Positions 14,201-26,359 of a stretch of 64,000 nucleotides of DNA are shown here, one piece after another. The stretch's first letter is position 1, and the number at the start of each line of letters is the position of its first letter. Below the pieces are notes generated by a model. The model was not told the origin of the DNA. It worked only from the letters and a program-made list of their open reading frames with translations, and searched no databases. The stretch spans positions 27,714,001 to 27,778,000 of the forward strand of contig NC_091976.1 of the NCBI RefSeq assembly GCF_036711975.1, read 5' to 3'. The DNA is from Onthophagus taurus. Its lineage: Eukaryota; Arthropoda; Insecta; Coleoptera; Scarabaeidae. The translations under genes were made by a program, and so were the position numbers.

Positions 14201-17200
14201 AAATTAATCGTGATTCAGTTTTCTTAATCAGTGTAAAAGAAGTAACTCCTCAAATTGAGATGTCGTTAAAATCACTTTCAATTGCAATAGCACCACTACT
14301 TATCCTCACATCGTCCAATTCGTCTAAATTGAACTTGGTGTTATTTTTGCTGTAAAATCTTTCCCCTACAACCATTTAGATTATTTCTTTGGTAAAGAAT
14401 ATCACAAAAAATATCAAAACTAAAACATGTAGGAAAATCTAAATGATTTATTCTGACAATAAACTTACAACGTTTTTTCTTTTAATTTGGAACCAAACCT
14501 TGGCAAGTATATTAGCACGATGTTTCTGTGCAAATTTTTTTATGATTTTGCTTCATTTCCATTTTTTTTTGAGTACCAAGCATAAATACTTTTATTTATA
14601 ATGTAAATTCATATTTTCGTCCATAAGATCGATTCTTCTCATTATATTTTGCCACAACATCAAATCGGGGAACTAGAATAACTTTTTCTCTCTGCGAAAA
14701 TGTTTTTATGTGCAAAAATTACCGAAAAAACATGATGTAGTGCATAAAGTTAATCGTGATTTAGTTTTCTTAATCGGTGTAAAAGAAGTAACTCCTCAAA
14801 TTGAGATGTCGCTAAAATCACTTTCAATTGCAATAGCACCACTACTTATCTATCCCCACATCGTCCAATTCGTCTAAATTGAACTTGGTGTTATTATTTG
14901 CTGTAAAATCTTTCCCCTACAACCATTTGCATTATTTTTTTGGTAAAGAATATCACAAAAAATATCAAAACTAAAACATGTAAGAAAAACTAAATGATTT
15001 ATTCTGACAATAAACTTACAACGTTTTTTCTTTTAGTTTGGAACCAAACCTTGGCAAGTATATTAGCACGATATTTCTGCAAATTTCTTCAAATCGGGAA
15101 ACTAGAACAACTTTTTCTCTACGAAACTCGTTTCATGTGCAAAATGCTTTAATGTCATGTCATAACAGGTTGAAGCTATCGTGACAATGTTATTGTTGAC
15201 CCAACAAACACAAATAATAACATATTGACGATGTGGGATGGTTCAAAATTTTCAAATGCTTTTTCTTCTGCAATGGAATACCAAATGTCAGGATTTCTTA
15301 TATCACTGAAAAATTAATATTGTATCATTCTACTATTATTCTTATCGGTTGGCGATCGAACTAGCTTATATCTTTTTAAGTGAAACCATCGGTGAAGATC
15401 TTTTCCCCGTTATTTTGTCTTGTATAATCAATCTAAGAAAGTGGTATCAGCTTTCCTCTCAGTCCATGCAATTTTTAAGATGCGGGAACATTTCGAACTC
15501 ATTTATCTTTATTTAGCAATGGACTTAGTGTCCAGCTTTCTGATCTGTATAAGAACAGAAATGTTTTTTATTCTGCAATGGCATAGTAAATGTCAGGATT
15601 GCTCATATCACTAAATGTTGTGAGTTGCGATATTCTGATTAAATTGTCCATAAGGTAATATGCTAACTAAAGGAGCAGTTGTCTTTCCATGTTCGTTATA
15701 TCCATCCTTATTAAGAGAGTTGTATATGACCAGTTCCACCTACAGGCAAAAATAAGTAATTAAGCACATTTATAACAAATAATATAATTAATTACTGTTA
15801 TCATTTTACCGTTATTCTAACCTAACTACAGTTATTTCTAATAAAGGTTACGTTATTCCCTATATATGAGTCGATATAAAGTAGATATTTGTTTCTGCCA
15901 TATCTGAAACACTAAAATAGTTGGGTTGCTACGTCACATCACCTGTCTTTGGTCACATTTGGTACATGTTTTAAATATTTTCTAGATTATTGATCATAAT
16001 GTGCACCATAGGCAAAGCAGGAAAATTTAATAGAAACATTTTAGATTTGTCTTTGCATTATTCGATGGAAGTTCAATTGACTAGCACTGTATAAACTAAC
16101 AATGAGGATGATGTAGTGCGTAAAGTTTAATAACGTTTGTGTTAAACGCAAAACTATGTTTTCAATCTTATTTTTCTGTCAAAACAACGCACAACTCATC
16201 AGATTGTAATATCACTTTCAATTGCAATAGCAATGTAGTCTACACCACTACCCCCATGTCGTCTAAATTCGTCCAAATTGAGGTTGGTGTTATTATTTGG
16301 GGTAAAATCTAAACTGGTTGTTTCCTCTTTAACCATTTGCATTATTTCTTTGGTCAAAACTAAAACGTGTAGGAAGAACTTTTTAGCTATCACACTGGAT
16401 GTTATTTGAATTAATATTTAGGCGAGTTAAAGAACATTTTTGCGTCAATGTTACAAAACCAGCAGCAAAACATTGAAAATAAGGAAATTCCAACAAATGT
16501 AGTTCTTCATCATGAAGCGTTACGTTATTCCATATATATGAGTCGATATAAACTAGATATTCGTTTCTGCCCTATATGAAACTCTAAAATAGTTGGGTTG
16601 CTACGTCACATCACCTGTTTGGTACATATTCTAAATATGTTCTAGATTATTGATCATAATGTGCACTATAGGCAAAGCAGGAAAATTTAATAGAATTTAG
16701 ATTTGCCTTTGCATTATCCGATGGAAGTTTGCAATTTGGAATTCAATTGACTTGCACTATATGCAGAGTGTATGTTCTTCTTATGGGCAAATAAGCTAAA
16801 AATGAGTGATGTAGTGCGTAAAGTTTAATAATGTTTGTGTTAAACGCAAAACAATGTTAATCGTGTTTTGCCATTCAGTGACCTTAATCGGTGTAAAAGC
16901 AGTAACTCCACCACTACCCCCATTTCGTCTAATTCGTCCAAGTTGAGCAAATCTTGGCTAATATGATGTTTCTCCTCATTGTATTATATTTTGCCACAAC
17001 ATCAAAATGGGGAATTAGAACAACTTTTTCTCTCTGCGAAAATCTTTTCATGTGCATTCATAAGAGGTGAAGCCATCGTGACAATGTTATTGTTGACCCA
17101 ACAAACAAATAACACCACATGGAATACTGTATATGGATTTTGCAATGGAATAGCAAATGTCAGGATTTCTCATATCACTGAATAGTTGCGATATTTTAAA

Positions 17201-19891
17201 TAAATTGTACGTAAGGTAATATGCTAACTAAAGGTGCTTATGACAGATTATGGCTCAGCAGAACGTTCGTGATACCACTTACAGGTAAAAATAAGTAATT
17301 AACCACATTTATGACGAATAATATAATCATCTTATCGTTACGCTAACCTAACTACATTTATTTCTAATAAAGGTTACGTTCGAGGAGAAGTTGGTAAAAA
17401 TGGATCAGAACTTTTTAGCTATCACATTTATAGTGCTTACATCAATTTGTGATATAATGAGACCAAAAGGAGTGTTGCCAATGAAAATATTTAAACCATA
17501 ACAACAAAGTTTAGGTTAACTTAACGTTTTAAATCGCTGTAACAGTATCCTCCATTACTTAACTAGAAGAGATATCATCGACCTCAAAGGATGTTATGGA
17601 ATGCCGAAAATGTTTTAATAATGAGTGTATAAATCTTTTAAAATTATCTTATTAAAAACTCTTGATTAAAACTTAACTAAATCATTCTGTATCGCATAAA
17701 TCGAACAAAAAGTTAAAAAAAAAAGGTTCCTCCCAAGCAATATGATTTACAGAAACTACCTCCAATGTTTGAATGAGTTTACACGCAAAAGCTAAGGCAG
17801 CTGCAAATATTTTTTTAAAGTTGTAACTAATTAACAAAAAAATGCTAGGGCGAAGTCTATGAATTAGGCAAAAGCGTAATGAAGCTGTAGGAAAGTTATC
17901 AAAGAAAATGTGATGTTCAATAAAAAAAATAATTAAAAGCTTTGGAATTTGGCCCAAAATAATTTTTTATTGAACATGCATTATAACATCTGTAATTAGA
18001 ATTAACAAAATGAGATTTAAAAAAACCTGCAGCTAATTGGGAGCTCATTTGAAAACGAAAAGTTATTTCTTTTTGATAAAAGTTTGATTGCTGGGAAATC
18101 AAACTGAAGTTTTATTTTTGGCGTTTCCTCTTTTAAACGCAACAAAACGACTGAATATTTTTGCAATAATGTTCGTAAATTTTGGTTTAAAAAATTTAAA
18201 CGTTTAAATAGATACATTTTTAGTGCATTCTTGAAAATTAATAATTACTACTTAAGTTTTGTGAGAAAAAAGGAAATAAATAAAACGGCACCTACGCTAC
18301 AAAAATATATAGATAAACTAAATAAACTATGAGAGGGGAGAAACGAATTGTGTAATTTACACTGTAAATTGTTGGAGAAAATAGTAAGCGCATTGTAGTT
18401 AATTAAAATATTTAAAAAGAACGGTTAACTGCATACTGTAATAATTGTTCAATTAAAATTCAAACAAATGGTCAAATTCATTAAAAATCGTTTAATTTTG
18501 TGTTAATTTGTTGAATTTGACACCGTTTGTTTGATTATTTTGTTTAAAATTAATTTGATGAACAAATCGAAAACATTGTTAATTATACTAAAATAAATAA
18601 TGTACAGAGTGTCTTAAAATCGAACACATTAAAAAATAATTTATACTTACAAAATTTGTATAAGATTAAAAAAAATTTATCGCCCAATTTTTTTTTGTTG
18701 ACCTAATTTGTACATTGCCAATGTTTTTATCTTTCTAATAATCTGTAATTCAGCAAAAAACGGATTAAAATTTTTCTACGAACATTGTTTTGTATTATTT
18801 CTTAATCATAGTGGTGACCCTTTAAACTTTATTTTTAATTGAACAATAATCTGCAAGAATGCACTACCTTACATTATCATTTTGTTATTAAAAAACCGAT
18901 TAAAAAGAATTGTCAACAAAAATTTATTTTAATTTCTTTAAATCTAATTAAAGTGGTGTATTCTTGTAGAATCTGATAACGAGTCGGCCCCCACGCATTC
19001 GCCCGTAAAGACTCCGCATGGTGTTAAAGTGAAAACATTAGAAGAAATCCGTTTGGAGAAAATACAAGCTGAATCAGCCGCTTTTTATTCATACCCAGGT
19101 AAAAAATTGGTGTACTTAACAAAAAAAATTAAATAATAAACTAAAATTATCTTTCAGAATTTGAAGGTACAAACGACGACCTCCGCGAACGAATTTTAAA
19201 AAGAATAACAACAAAAAAATCAGAAGAAAATCAAAACCAACAAAAACCATCAATCGAAGTATTAACCCTAACAGAAATACGTAAAAGAAAACGCTTACAT
19301 TTCGATCCAACAAACGAAAGTTTAGACGATACATTGGGTAAAAAACAAAAAGTGACAATAAAAGTGAAAAAAGACGATGATTTTAACATTGTTAAAGTGA
19401 AAACTTTAGAAGAAATTCGAGCCGAACGCGCTAAAAAACTAGAAAGTGAACGTATTGATGACGGTGTGATGGTTGAAACTACAACTCCTAAGGAATGCGG
19501 TGAAGATTGTGAAGTTAGTAGTACGTCGAAAGTTGGCGTTGAATCCGAAATGAACGATATTAAACAAACCGTAAAAATTCAACCTATTAAAAGGTTAAAA
19601 AGACCGAGGATTTTTGAATCCGACGAAAAAAATGAGGAAAGCGAGACGAAAATGATTAAAATCGAAGAAGAAAAAGAAATTATTGACGAAGAAATCGATG
19701 ATAAAGCAATAATTAAAGAAAAAGACCCCGAAAGTATTTTAGAAAATAATAAAGCCCTCGATACGATTTCTTCAGATTCTAGTAAATTAGATGATGTACT
19801 TTTATTGGATGAAGATGAATTTGATATTGAAGGGTCAACAAAACCGGAGGAGGATATTTTAAAAGATATTGATGATATTCTTAATGAATAG
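11218..19891 (+). CDS. ZC3H11A: ZC3H11A-type CCCH zinc-finger mRNA-export protein
   Basis: Six exons: 11218-11346, 11407-11526, 11623-11776, 11842-11940, 18970-19098 and 19158-19891. All have GT-AG borders and matching phase, giving 454 residues. Three CCCH fingers are visible: C33-C41-C47-H51, C62-C70-C75-H79 and C91-C100-C105-H109, with [20 protein letters not shown] as the family signature. The tail repeats the motif VKTLEEIR, at the start of exon 5 and in exon 6, and ends in an acidic stretch (DDVLLLDEDEFDIE, then DILKDIDDILNE), as I recall in vertebrate ZC3H11A. The family works in nuclear mRNA export with the TREX complex. Met24 (ATG at 11287) has a better start context and matches the human start position, so the true N-terminus may be there. 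The fourth intron is 7 kb and full of repeats. A polyadenylation signal lies near 20013. Confidence 0.9.
11941..18969. other. Giant intron of the ZC3H11A-type gene
   Basis: The donor GTATGC at 11941 and the acceptor ending at 18969 join codons in phase (FEE|ESDNES). The first 1.6 kb is very AT-rich, the middle (13.6-17.4 kb) is a block of duplicated sequence annotated separately, and the last 1.5 kb is AT-rich. No recognised intact gene lies inside it. Confidence 0.8.
13600..17400 (-). repeat. Large degenerate repeat block with coding-like relics
   Basis: Several long segments recur. One of about 260 bases appears at 13664 and 13928 and, diverged, near 15898 and 16560 (TCTGAAACCCTAAAATAG). 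Another of about 360 bases appears at 14190 and 14731, with shorter forms near 16100 and 16800. A third, containing TGTCAGGATTTCTCATATCA-like sequence, recurs near 15290, 15590 and 17157. The minus strand has exon-like stretches, for example 15752-15615 after an acceptor-like TTTGCCTGTAG (VELVIYNSLNKDGYNEHGK...). I do not recognise the parent. It may be a tandemly duplicated decayed gene or a transposon. Confidence 0.6.
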
Positions 19892-20400
19892 TATAATAGT
19901 GATAATGTTTAATTAGTTGTAAAATTTTAAAGTTTTTGTACGTCTCATATGAAAAAAAAGTCCAGTGCAAGTTTAACAACTTAATTTAAATCAATTAATA
20001 TAAGAGTTTAGAAATAAATTGTTGTTTTTTTAACTAATTGTACGATTTTAATTCTAAGTTATTAACTTCTATAAAAAAATGTTGTTATATAAACGTGACA
20101 ACAAATCAATATTGTATTATTTTAGTATTATTCTTATCATTATGACTTTTTAAGTGAAACCATGATCAGGTAGAGCTCATATTATTCTTATCAGTGGAGC
20201 TTCCACGTTATCCTCAGTCCATGCTATTTTTAAGATGGGGGGAACATTTTGAAAGCATTTATCTTTATTTAGCAATGAACTCAGTGTCCAGCTTTCTGAT
20301 TCGCCCAAAAATTTATATGATGGTACCTATGGGTTAGAAATATGGACCTTAATATAGAAACACCAAGAGGTACTAAAGAAATTCGAAAGGAAAGTGATTT
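19892..20400. other. ZC3H11A 3' UTR and a stray copy of the intronic repeat
   Basis: After the stop and an AATAAA near 20013, bases 20100-20300 match 15335-15545 of the intron repeat (shared TTTATCTTTATTTAGCAATG and AGTGTCCAGCTTTCTGAT). The repeat family therefore spreads outside the intron. Confidence 0.6.
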
Positions 20401-20413
20401 AGAATATATGGCG

Positions 20414-20745
20414 TTAATGACAACGGTATCTGGCGTCGAAAATCAATGGATTGAATCTAAAAACACATTTTGAAGTTTTTATATGCATGCCAAAACTATT
20501 TAATCTTTCGAAGAATTGATGTAAATATGAAAGATGTTCGTCCTTATTTTTACTCGCTATAAGAACGTCATCTAAATAAACGAATATAAAGTTTAAACCA
20601 TTAATGACTTCATTAATAAATCGTTGGAACGTCTGTGCTGCGTTTCTGAGTCCAAAAGGCATTCTGGTAAATTCGTAAAGACCAAAAGGAGTTGTAATAG
20701 CTGTTTTATAAACATCCTCTTCTGCAATTTGATGGCCTTGTGTAT
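20414..20745 (-). mobile_element. Ty3/gypsy reverse-transcriptase fragment
   Basis: The minus strand reads MPFGLRNAAQTFQRF...FVYLDDVLIAS, the classic Ty3/gypsy RT core with the YLDD catalytic motif. Only about 110 residues remain, cut off by a LINE on the right. No LTRs are visible nearby. Confidence 0.85.
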
Positions 20746-21848
20746 TTATTTATTTATTTACCATTTATTGCCACAAATAAGAATACAAAATTACATACGA
20801 TACACAAGAAGAAAAAAACAATGAAAAAAAAAATAATAAGAACAAAAATATATACATAAAATCCCATTGTCGATTGTTAGTCGAGCAATGGATAAACTTA
20901 AACTTAAACAGTATAAGCAGTATCAGCAAATGGATCGGTTTATCGCACAAGCGATCTCTGCCGAATGACCCAACAGAACAAACAAAAATAATATTTGCTG
21001 AATATGGCAAGTAGTGATAATTAGATATTAACATTTATCACCAAATAAGATTAAGCAAGAAAAAGAGAACCTGAAAGGCTAAAAGAGACCAAAAGAATCT
21101 GCTGATATCAGTTGCCAACAAGTGAGAGCAGTTGAAGAGAGGAAAAAAGAGAAAGATAAAGAACAAAGAATCAGAAACAGCCAGTTGAAGGGCAAGCAAG
21201 TGGCGCTTTAAAACATGTCTAAAATTAGCAATGTTACAAATAATACGAATTTCAGAAGGCAGTCAATTCCACAGCGCAATCGACTGTACTGTAAATGATC
21301 TGTGATAAATTTCAGTGCTACTGAACGAATAGCATGAGTTGATAATTGCTGGAACCTATCTGATAAATACTTTGGGGTGAAGTTATGAAGGATTTTAAAT
21401 AAAATGGTTAATAAACGAAACGATCTACGACCCTCACATGTTAAGATCTGACTGTAATTACGATACGGCGTAACATTCTCAAATCTATTTAGGTCAAATA
21501 TGAATCGGATGCAAGTATTTTGTAGCCGCTGCAATTTACTCAGAAGAGTCACTGAGAGATGGGATAAACCGCATCCACATAGTCGAAATGAGGAAATATA
21601 AGTGAGTAGCAAAGATTACGACGGACCACCGAGCTCCAAACATAATAGCTGGCGTTTTAACTGAGTTCAACTTAAGTCCGTATCTCCGAGACCAGTTCAA
21701 GACGTTCAAGAAGTTATTTAATGGTACGGATTACGTCATTTTTTGACAAAATTTTACAATCATGTAGGTTAAGATAAAAATCTTGAATGTGAGACAGTGG
21801 GTAACGAGGAGTAGGTGAAAAAATGGTTGTATATCTATGTATCTGTAA
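20743..21848 (-). mobile_element. 3' end of a LINE (first of two)
   Basis: A TAAA-rich tail (plus-strand TATTTATTTATTTA, 20743-20758) marks the 3' end of a minus-strand LINE. Minus frames at 21612-21208 encode a cysteine- and leucine-rich C-terminal region (KLQRLQNTCIRFIFDLNRF) usual after the RT of Jockey/CR1-like elements. The rest of the element is decayed. Confidence 0.65.
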
Positions 21849-23400
21849 TATTACATATTCATATTTATTTAAATAAAGTACAAAAAACGATACAATATTA
21901 CGTCAAAAAAGATATTACAATAACTTGGATTTAGAAAATGAGTCGGTTAAAATTATAAACAATCACAATATTCTTGGACTGCCTAAAACTCCTTGTCCAG
22001 GAGCATATTCTTTGCAGAAGTTCGAAATTCTTTGCTTTCTAAGTTTTTTTTGTGATTTTGACACTCTGTGAAACGGAATTACAATATTTTACTTGTAGCG
22101 GGTGTTATGATCGTGATTGTTTGGATTGGTTAGTAGCGAATCTTTTTTGTTGTGAATATACTCAAGGCAGGTATGTATAAAACAGCATGGCAAGGTGAGT
22201 ATTTTTAATTTTTTGAAGTGGGTACTGCAGTTCTCATGATTTTTTAGCCCAGCTAGTATACGAATTGCCTTTTTTGTATTATTAAAATGGCTTCCATTTT
22301 TCTTGATGCACCCCACGCAATAATCCCATACATCGCTATACTGTGGAAATATGCAAAGTATACGCTACGCAGTGTCTCTGCTGGTAGGTTACAACGTATA
22401 GTCTTAACACAATATAAGGCATTCCTTTTAAGTCGGATATGTTTTGGGTCCATTTAAGCGTTTCAGTAACTCAAAAGAACTTTATGGATTTATCGGTTAC
22501 CTCATCATTTTGTTTTATATAAAAGGTATATTTTTGTATTTAGTTTTAATTTGTTTATGGAAAACCAATGCGTCTGCCTTTTCAATGTTTTGTTTTTTAG
22601 GATTAAAGACAAATTAACTCTGTTGGGATACTTTCTGGCAAATCATTAATATATATGAGGTTGTTGATTGTTGACCTCGCCAAAAAACTGATTGTTTTCT
22701 TTCTTGCAAATACGTATATATTATAATATATTCTTAATCCATATTTTTGTAGTTTGCCTAATAATATTGAATTGTTTCACCGAATCGAATGCTTTGGTTA
22801 GGTCGCAGAATGCAATTTGAGTGAACTTTTGTTGATCAAAACCGTGGATTATAGCTTCTATTACGCTGAGTAGTTGTTGTAGACCTTTGTTTTTGGTATC
22901 CATGTTGAGAGATTGGAAGCAATTTGTTATCGTTGAGATAGTCTACTATTTTTTTATTTACTACAGTTTCAAATATTTGTGATATGGATTGTAAAATAGA
23001 TATTGGTCTATAGTTATTGCAAATACCTTTGTCACCTTTCTTATATATAGGTGTCATCTTTGCCAGCTTGAAAGACTCCCTCCTCTGGACATTTGTTTAT
23101 GACAAAACATAGGTGTTTGCTAATAATTGGTTCAACTTCTTTTATTAGCTTTGTGGACAGTTCGTATATATCTTTGGTATTTTTTGTTTTTAGATTCTGT
23201 TGTATTTCTGCCATCAACACAGCTGGTCGAAGACTGTTTCGATACAGCCCCGATTTGTGAGAAGAAAAGGTTTAAGTCTTCGACATTTAATGCTGAATCG
23301 TTTGCTGGTGTTTTCCTGGATTTTCCAGTTTCTTGTCTGACAAGTTTCCAGGCCGCCAAAATTTTGTTATCAGACTGTTATGCATAGTATGTCATAGTCG
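21849..23400 (-). mobile_element. Decayed Jockey-like LINE (second of two)
   Basis: Minus-strand fragments in order: an early RT block at 23057-22836 (TPIYKKGDKGICNNYRPISI), AFCDLTKAFDSV at about 22820-22785, and a C-terminal region at 22453-22089 ending in NNHDHNTRY. Frames are broken. The short plus-strand open frame at 23127-23387 is an antisense shadow. Confidence 0.8.
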
Positions 23401-23614
23401 GTTGGTTTTTGGAAGTTATACTAAAGACGATTGATTTTTGTTGAAAGGCCTTGTATATTTATAAAAAATGTGCACCTTGTGCGTTCATAAAAGTAGAATG
23501 TCTCTTAAAATCAACATACATATACTTATAGCCATAATTCTACAAACAGTAGATAATTCTTCAAAGAACAGTTTATCTCAAATTTTTAACCATCATGTTT
23601 TTTAATGAATAATG

Positions 23615-23624
23615 TGGAATTTCC
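23615..23624. promoter_or_regulatory. kappaB-like site
   Basis: TGGAATTTCC lies about 125 bases upstream of the inferred start of the protease-like gene. It differs at one base from a perfect GGGAATTTCC Rel site. Insect immune genes often carry such sites, but chance occurrence cannot be excluded. Confidence 0.35.
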
Positions 23625-23715
23625 AAGGCGTCATAAACAGCAATTTAGTTCTTGGTTCAACCACATACTTTCCTGATAATCTATGTACGAATTAAGTAAT
23701 CGTCCTTGACTTTGT

Positions 23716-23750
23716 TATAAATACAGAAACTCCTGATTAAAAAGGTCAGT
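23716..23750 (+). promoter_or_regulatory. TATA box and initiator of the protease-like gene
   Basis: TATAAATA at 23716-23723 is followed 32 bases later by an arthropod initiator TCAGT (A at 23748). The ATG follows at 23778, giving a 5' UTR of about 30 bases. Confidence 0.7.
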
Positions 23751-23777
23751 TTTGTATTGAATTCGAAAATAGTAAAC

Positions 23778-25272
23778 ATGAGTAAGAAAATCTTAATAGC
23801 ATTTACATTTTGTAAGTTATCTTTTTAAATAATACATTATTCATTCATTAATTTGTATCGATTATTTTTTTAAAGGTTCCATTTTATCAATTTGTATTTC
23901 ACAAAAATCTGATAATGATTGTATTCTTCCTGAACATCCTCCAAATGCACAACTTTCTTTAACTGATAAAAAAGATTACATACCAAATACTTTTGTTCCA
24001 ACTTCAACGACGATAAAAATAACGTGTAATCCTGGATATACACCAAAAAATTTTAGAATAGATGGAATTTCGTATTGTATCATAGGAAAGTGGAGAGGAG
24101 ATTTAATCGAAAATCCTTGCCAAAGTTAGATGATATCTCTTAAAGTAAAGAGCCATAATAATTTGTTATTATTATTTAGAATCTTGCCAATTACACGATT
24201 ACGAAGAAACCATGGATTTCGATTGTTCATTAAATTCAAAAAAAATAAATTGTTCTGAATCCACGGAAGGTACAAAAATTGTTACAAAGTGTAAACCATT
24301 TTTTAATTCAGAACCACGCACCACATCAACTTGTTCGAATGATCAATGGACACCTGAAATAAGACCGTGTAACTTAGAATGTGGATTAGTTAGTAAACCA
24401 CAAATTTTAGTCGTTCAAGGCGCTTCAAAAGAAACCAATATACTTCCTTGGGTTATTTCTATTACAAAAAATAATGATCCAATATGTTTGGGAAGTCTAA
24501 TTTCTCATAAACACGTACTAAGCGGTAAAAAAGATTTTATTTCAAACTAATTCTTCTTAATTAATTTTCTTTGTAATTTTTAGCTGCGCATTGTTTTGTA
24601 GATTTTAATGGAGATGTTTCAGATACGAATAATTATAAAGTTATTGCTAATGAGAACGAAAATAAGCAAATAAGAGAGGTAAGATAAAATTAAAATTAAA
24701 AAATTCGTTACATTAAATTTTTTAGGTTGAAAAAGTGTTTGTTCACGAAAAATTTCGCGGAATGTTGTTAAATTATATTAACGATATCGCCGTAATTGTT
24801 GTAAAGAGTTTTGTGATTAACTTATCGATTCAACCCGTTTGTTTTGATGACAATGAAAATAGCTTAACGAAAAATATTGAAGGAATAGCATTTGGGGTTG
24901 AAGAAAAAAACAAATTTAAACTAGAAAAACTTATTATGAAGTTTGAAGATAAAACAGCTTGCAAGGAAAAATTACCACAAGTTTTTTTCGAACACTATTA
25001 TATGCCAGATAAATTTTGCGCAAGTTTCTCTGAAAAAAGTATTTCTTTTTTTGTAGTCATTAATCAGATTTTTTATGACAAATCTTTTTGTAGGAAATTG
25101 TGGATTAAGCGGAAGTGGGTTTTATACAAAATCGAATGGAAAATATTATATAAGAGGCATACTAACTTTAGCACCAGCAACTGCAAATGGATGCAATGCT
25201 ACCTTACCTTCGCTTTTAACAAGCATTTCATCACACTTTAAATGGTTAAAAGAAATTATGAAAAACAAATAA
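23778..25272 (+). CDS. Secreted modular serine protease homologue
   Basis: Six exons: 23778-23811, 23876-24124, 24180-24524, 24584-24678, 24726-25038 and 25094-25272, in matching phase, giving 404 residues. A signal peptide covers about residues 1-22. Then come a sushi/CCP-like module (DCILPEHPPNAQLS...), a second cysteine-rich module, and a chymotrypsin fold. Catalytic His212 is in LSAAHC and Asp261 in NDIAV. The serine region reads NCGLSGSG instead of the usual CxGDSGG: Ser351 is kept, but the Asp before it is Leu and one residue between Cys and Gly is missing. The layout resembles insect ModSP, which starts the Toll pathway protease cascade, but no LDLa repeats are present. Activity is therefore doubtful and it may be a regulatory pseudo-protease. 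The exon 2 donor (GTTAGA) is weak. Confidence 0.8.
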
Positions 25273-25502
25273 TCAAATTTAATTAATGAAAAGTGTTTTA
25301 AAAATAAAGATTTTATATTTTATTTCTAACTTAACTTGGTTTGCAATATTGGTGCCAAAATAACCTAATACATACTTCAAACTCTGTCCCAAAATACTAA
25401 ACAAGTTAGACTCCCGATTACAAAGAATGCAAGAAATAAAGTTTGAACAATAATACTTGAAAACACCCAAAATACTGATAAAAAAACGAAATTCTACATG
25501 TT

Positions 25503-26132
25503 ATGAAGGAGAGGTTACAAAAAAAAAGTAAAGAACTTAAAAAATATAAAGCACTAATTAAGCAAATTCGAAAAGATTGTAGAGAAGCAAAAGAACGATG
25601 GCTAAAACAACGCTACGAGGAGATTAATGAATTGCAAAGAAAATTCGACATGTTCCAGCAACATAAAAAGATCGAAGAGTTTATCAATAAACAAAAACAC
25701 AACTTGCAATGAAAGTATCAAAGAACCAAGTCACTAAGTTACAAAAGAAGAAGTTGCCGGCAAGATTCCATCTACGAAACCGGAAGAATCCTAGATGATT
25801 GGACAGATCAGTGATGCTTAGAAAAGCCTTCGACTGTGCATAAACCCAAAAAGTTTGCAGAGATTCACAGAGTTCTGTGGGAGTGAACTCAGAACATCAG
25901 AACAAAAAGCGATCTTAAAGGGAATTAGGCAGAAGTGTACTTGGCGGCAATATTTGATGCCGCCATAAACGATTCAGAAGTGAGAATTAGAATAAACGGA
26001 GTCAACGTGAATAACCTCAGTTACGCTGACTACAGGATAGTGCTTACCAAGAATATGAGCGAATTGCAGAAACTTATGAAGCAACTGCAAAGATCTCAAA
26101 CATGCCAAGAAAAGAGATTCTACATACGTTAA
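25503..26132 (+). mobile_element. RTE-like LINE relic
   Basis: A basic coiled-coil frame (25503-25712, KERLQKKSKELKKYKALIKQ) is followed by an RT fragment at 25935-26132 (IRINGVNVNNLSYADYRIVL). The YADD catalytic motif has become YADY. The pieces are in different frames, so the copy is dead. Confidence 0.65.
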
Positions 26133-26359
26133 TATGTTATAGATTTGTTCATTTTAAGCAGAAAAGTTCCTAAAAACATATTTAGCCGTCTTGAGAGATG
26201 TGCGGCTAAATCTGAATGTTTCCAGTTCTCGGTTTAGTGTTAGTGATTAATATTTCTTCAATTTTTTTGTAAAGAATTTCTTATGATATTTGAGTTGCCT
26301 ATCTTAAGCACTAATTTTTAACGAAAAATTTGATTTACATAAAATTACAGTATTTATTA

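Noticed and set aside
19116..19358. Hydrophobic 80-residue open frame on the minus strand
   Set aside because: It is antisense to the ZC3H11A exon 6, whose lysine codons read as Phe/Leu on the other strand.
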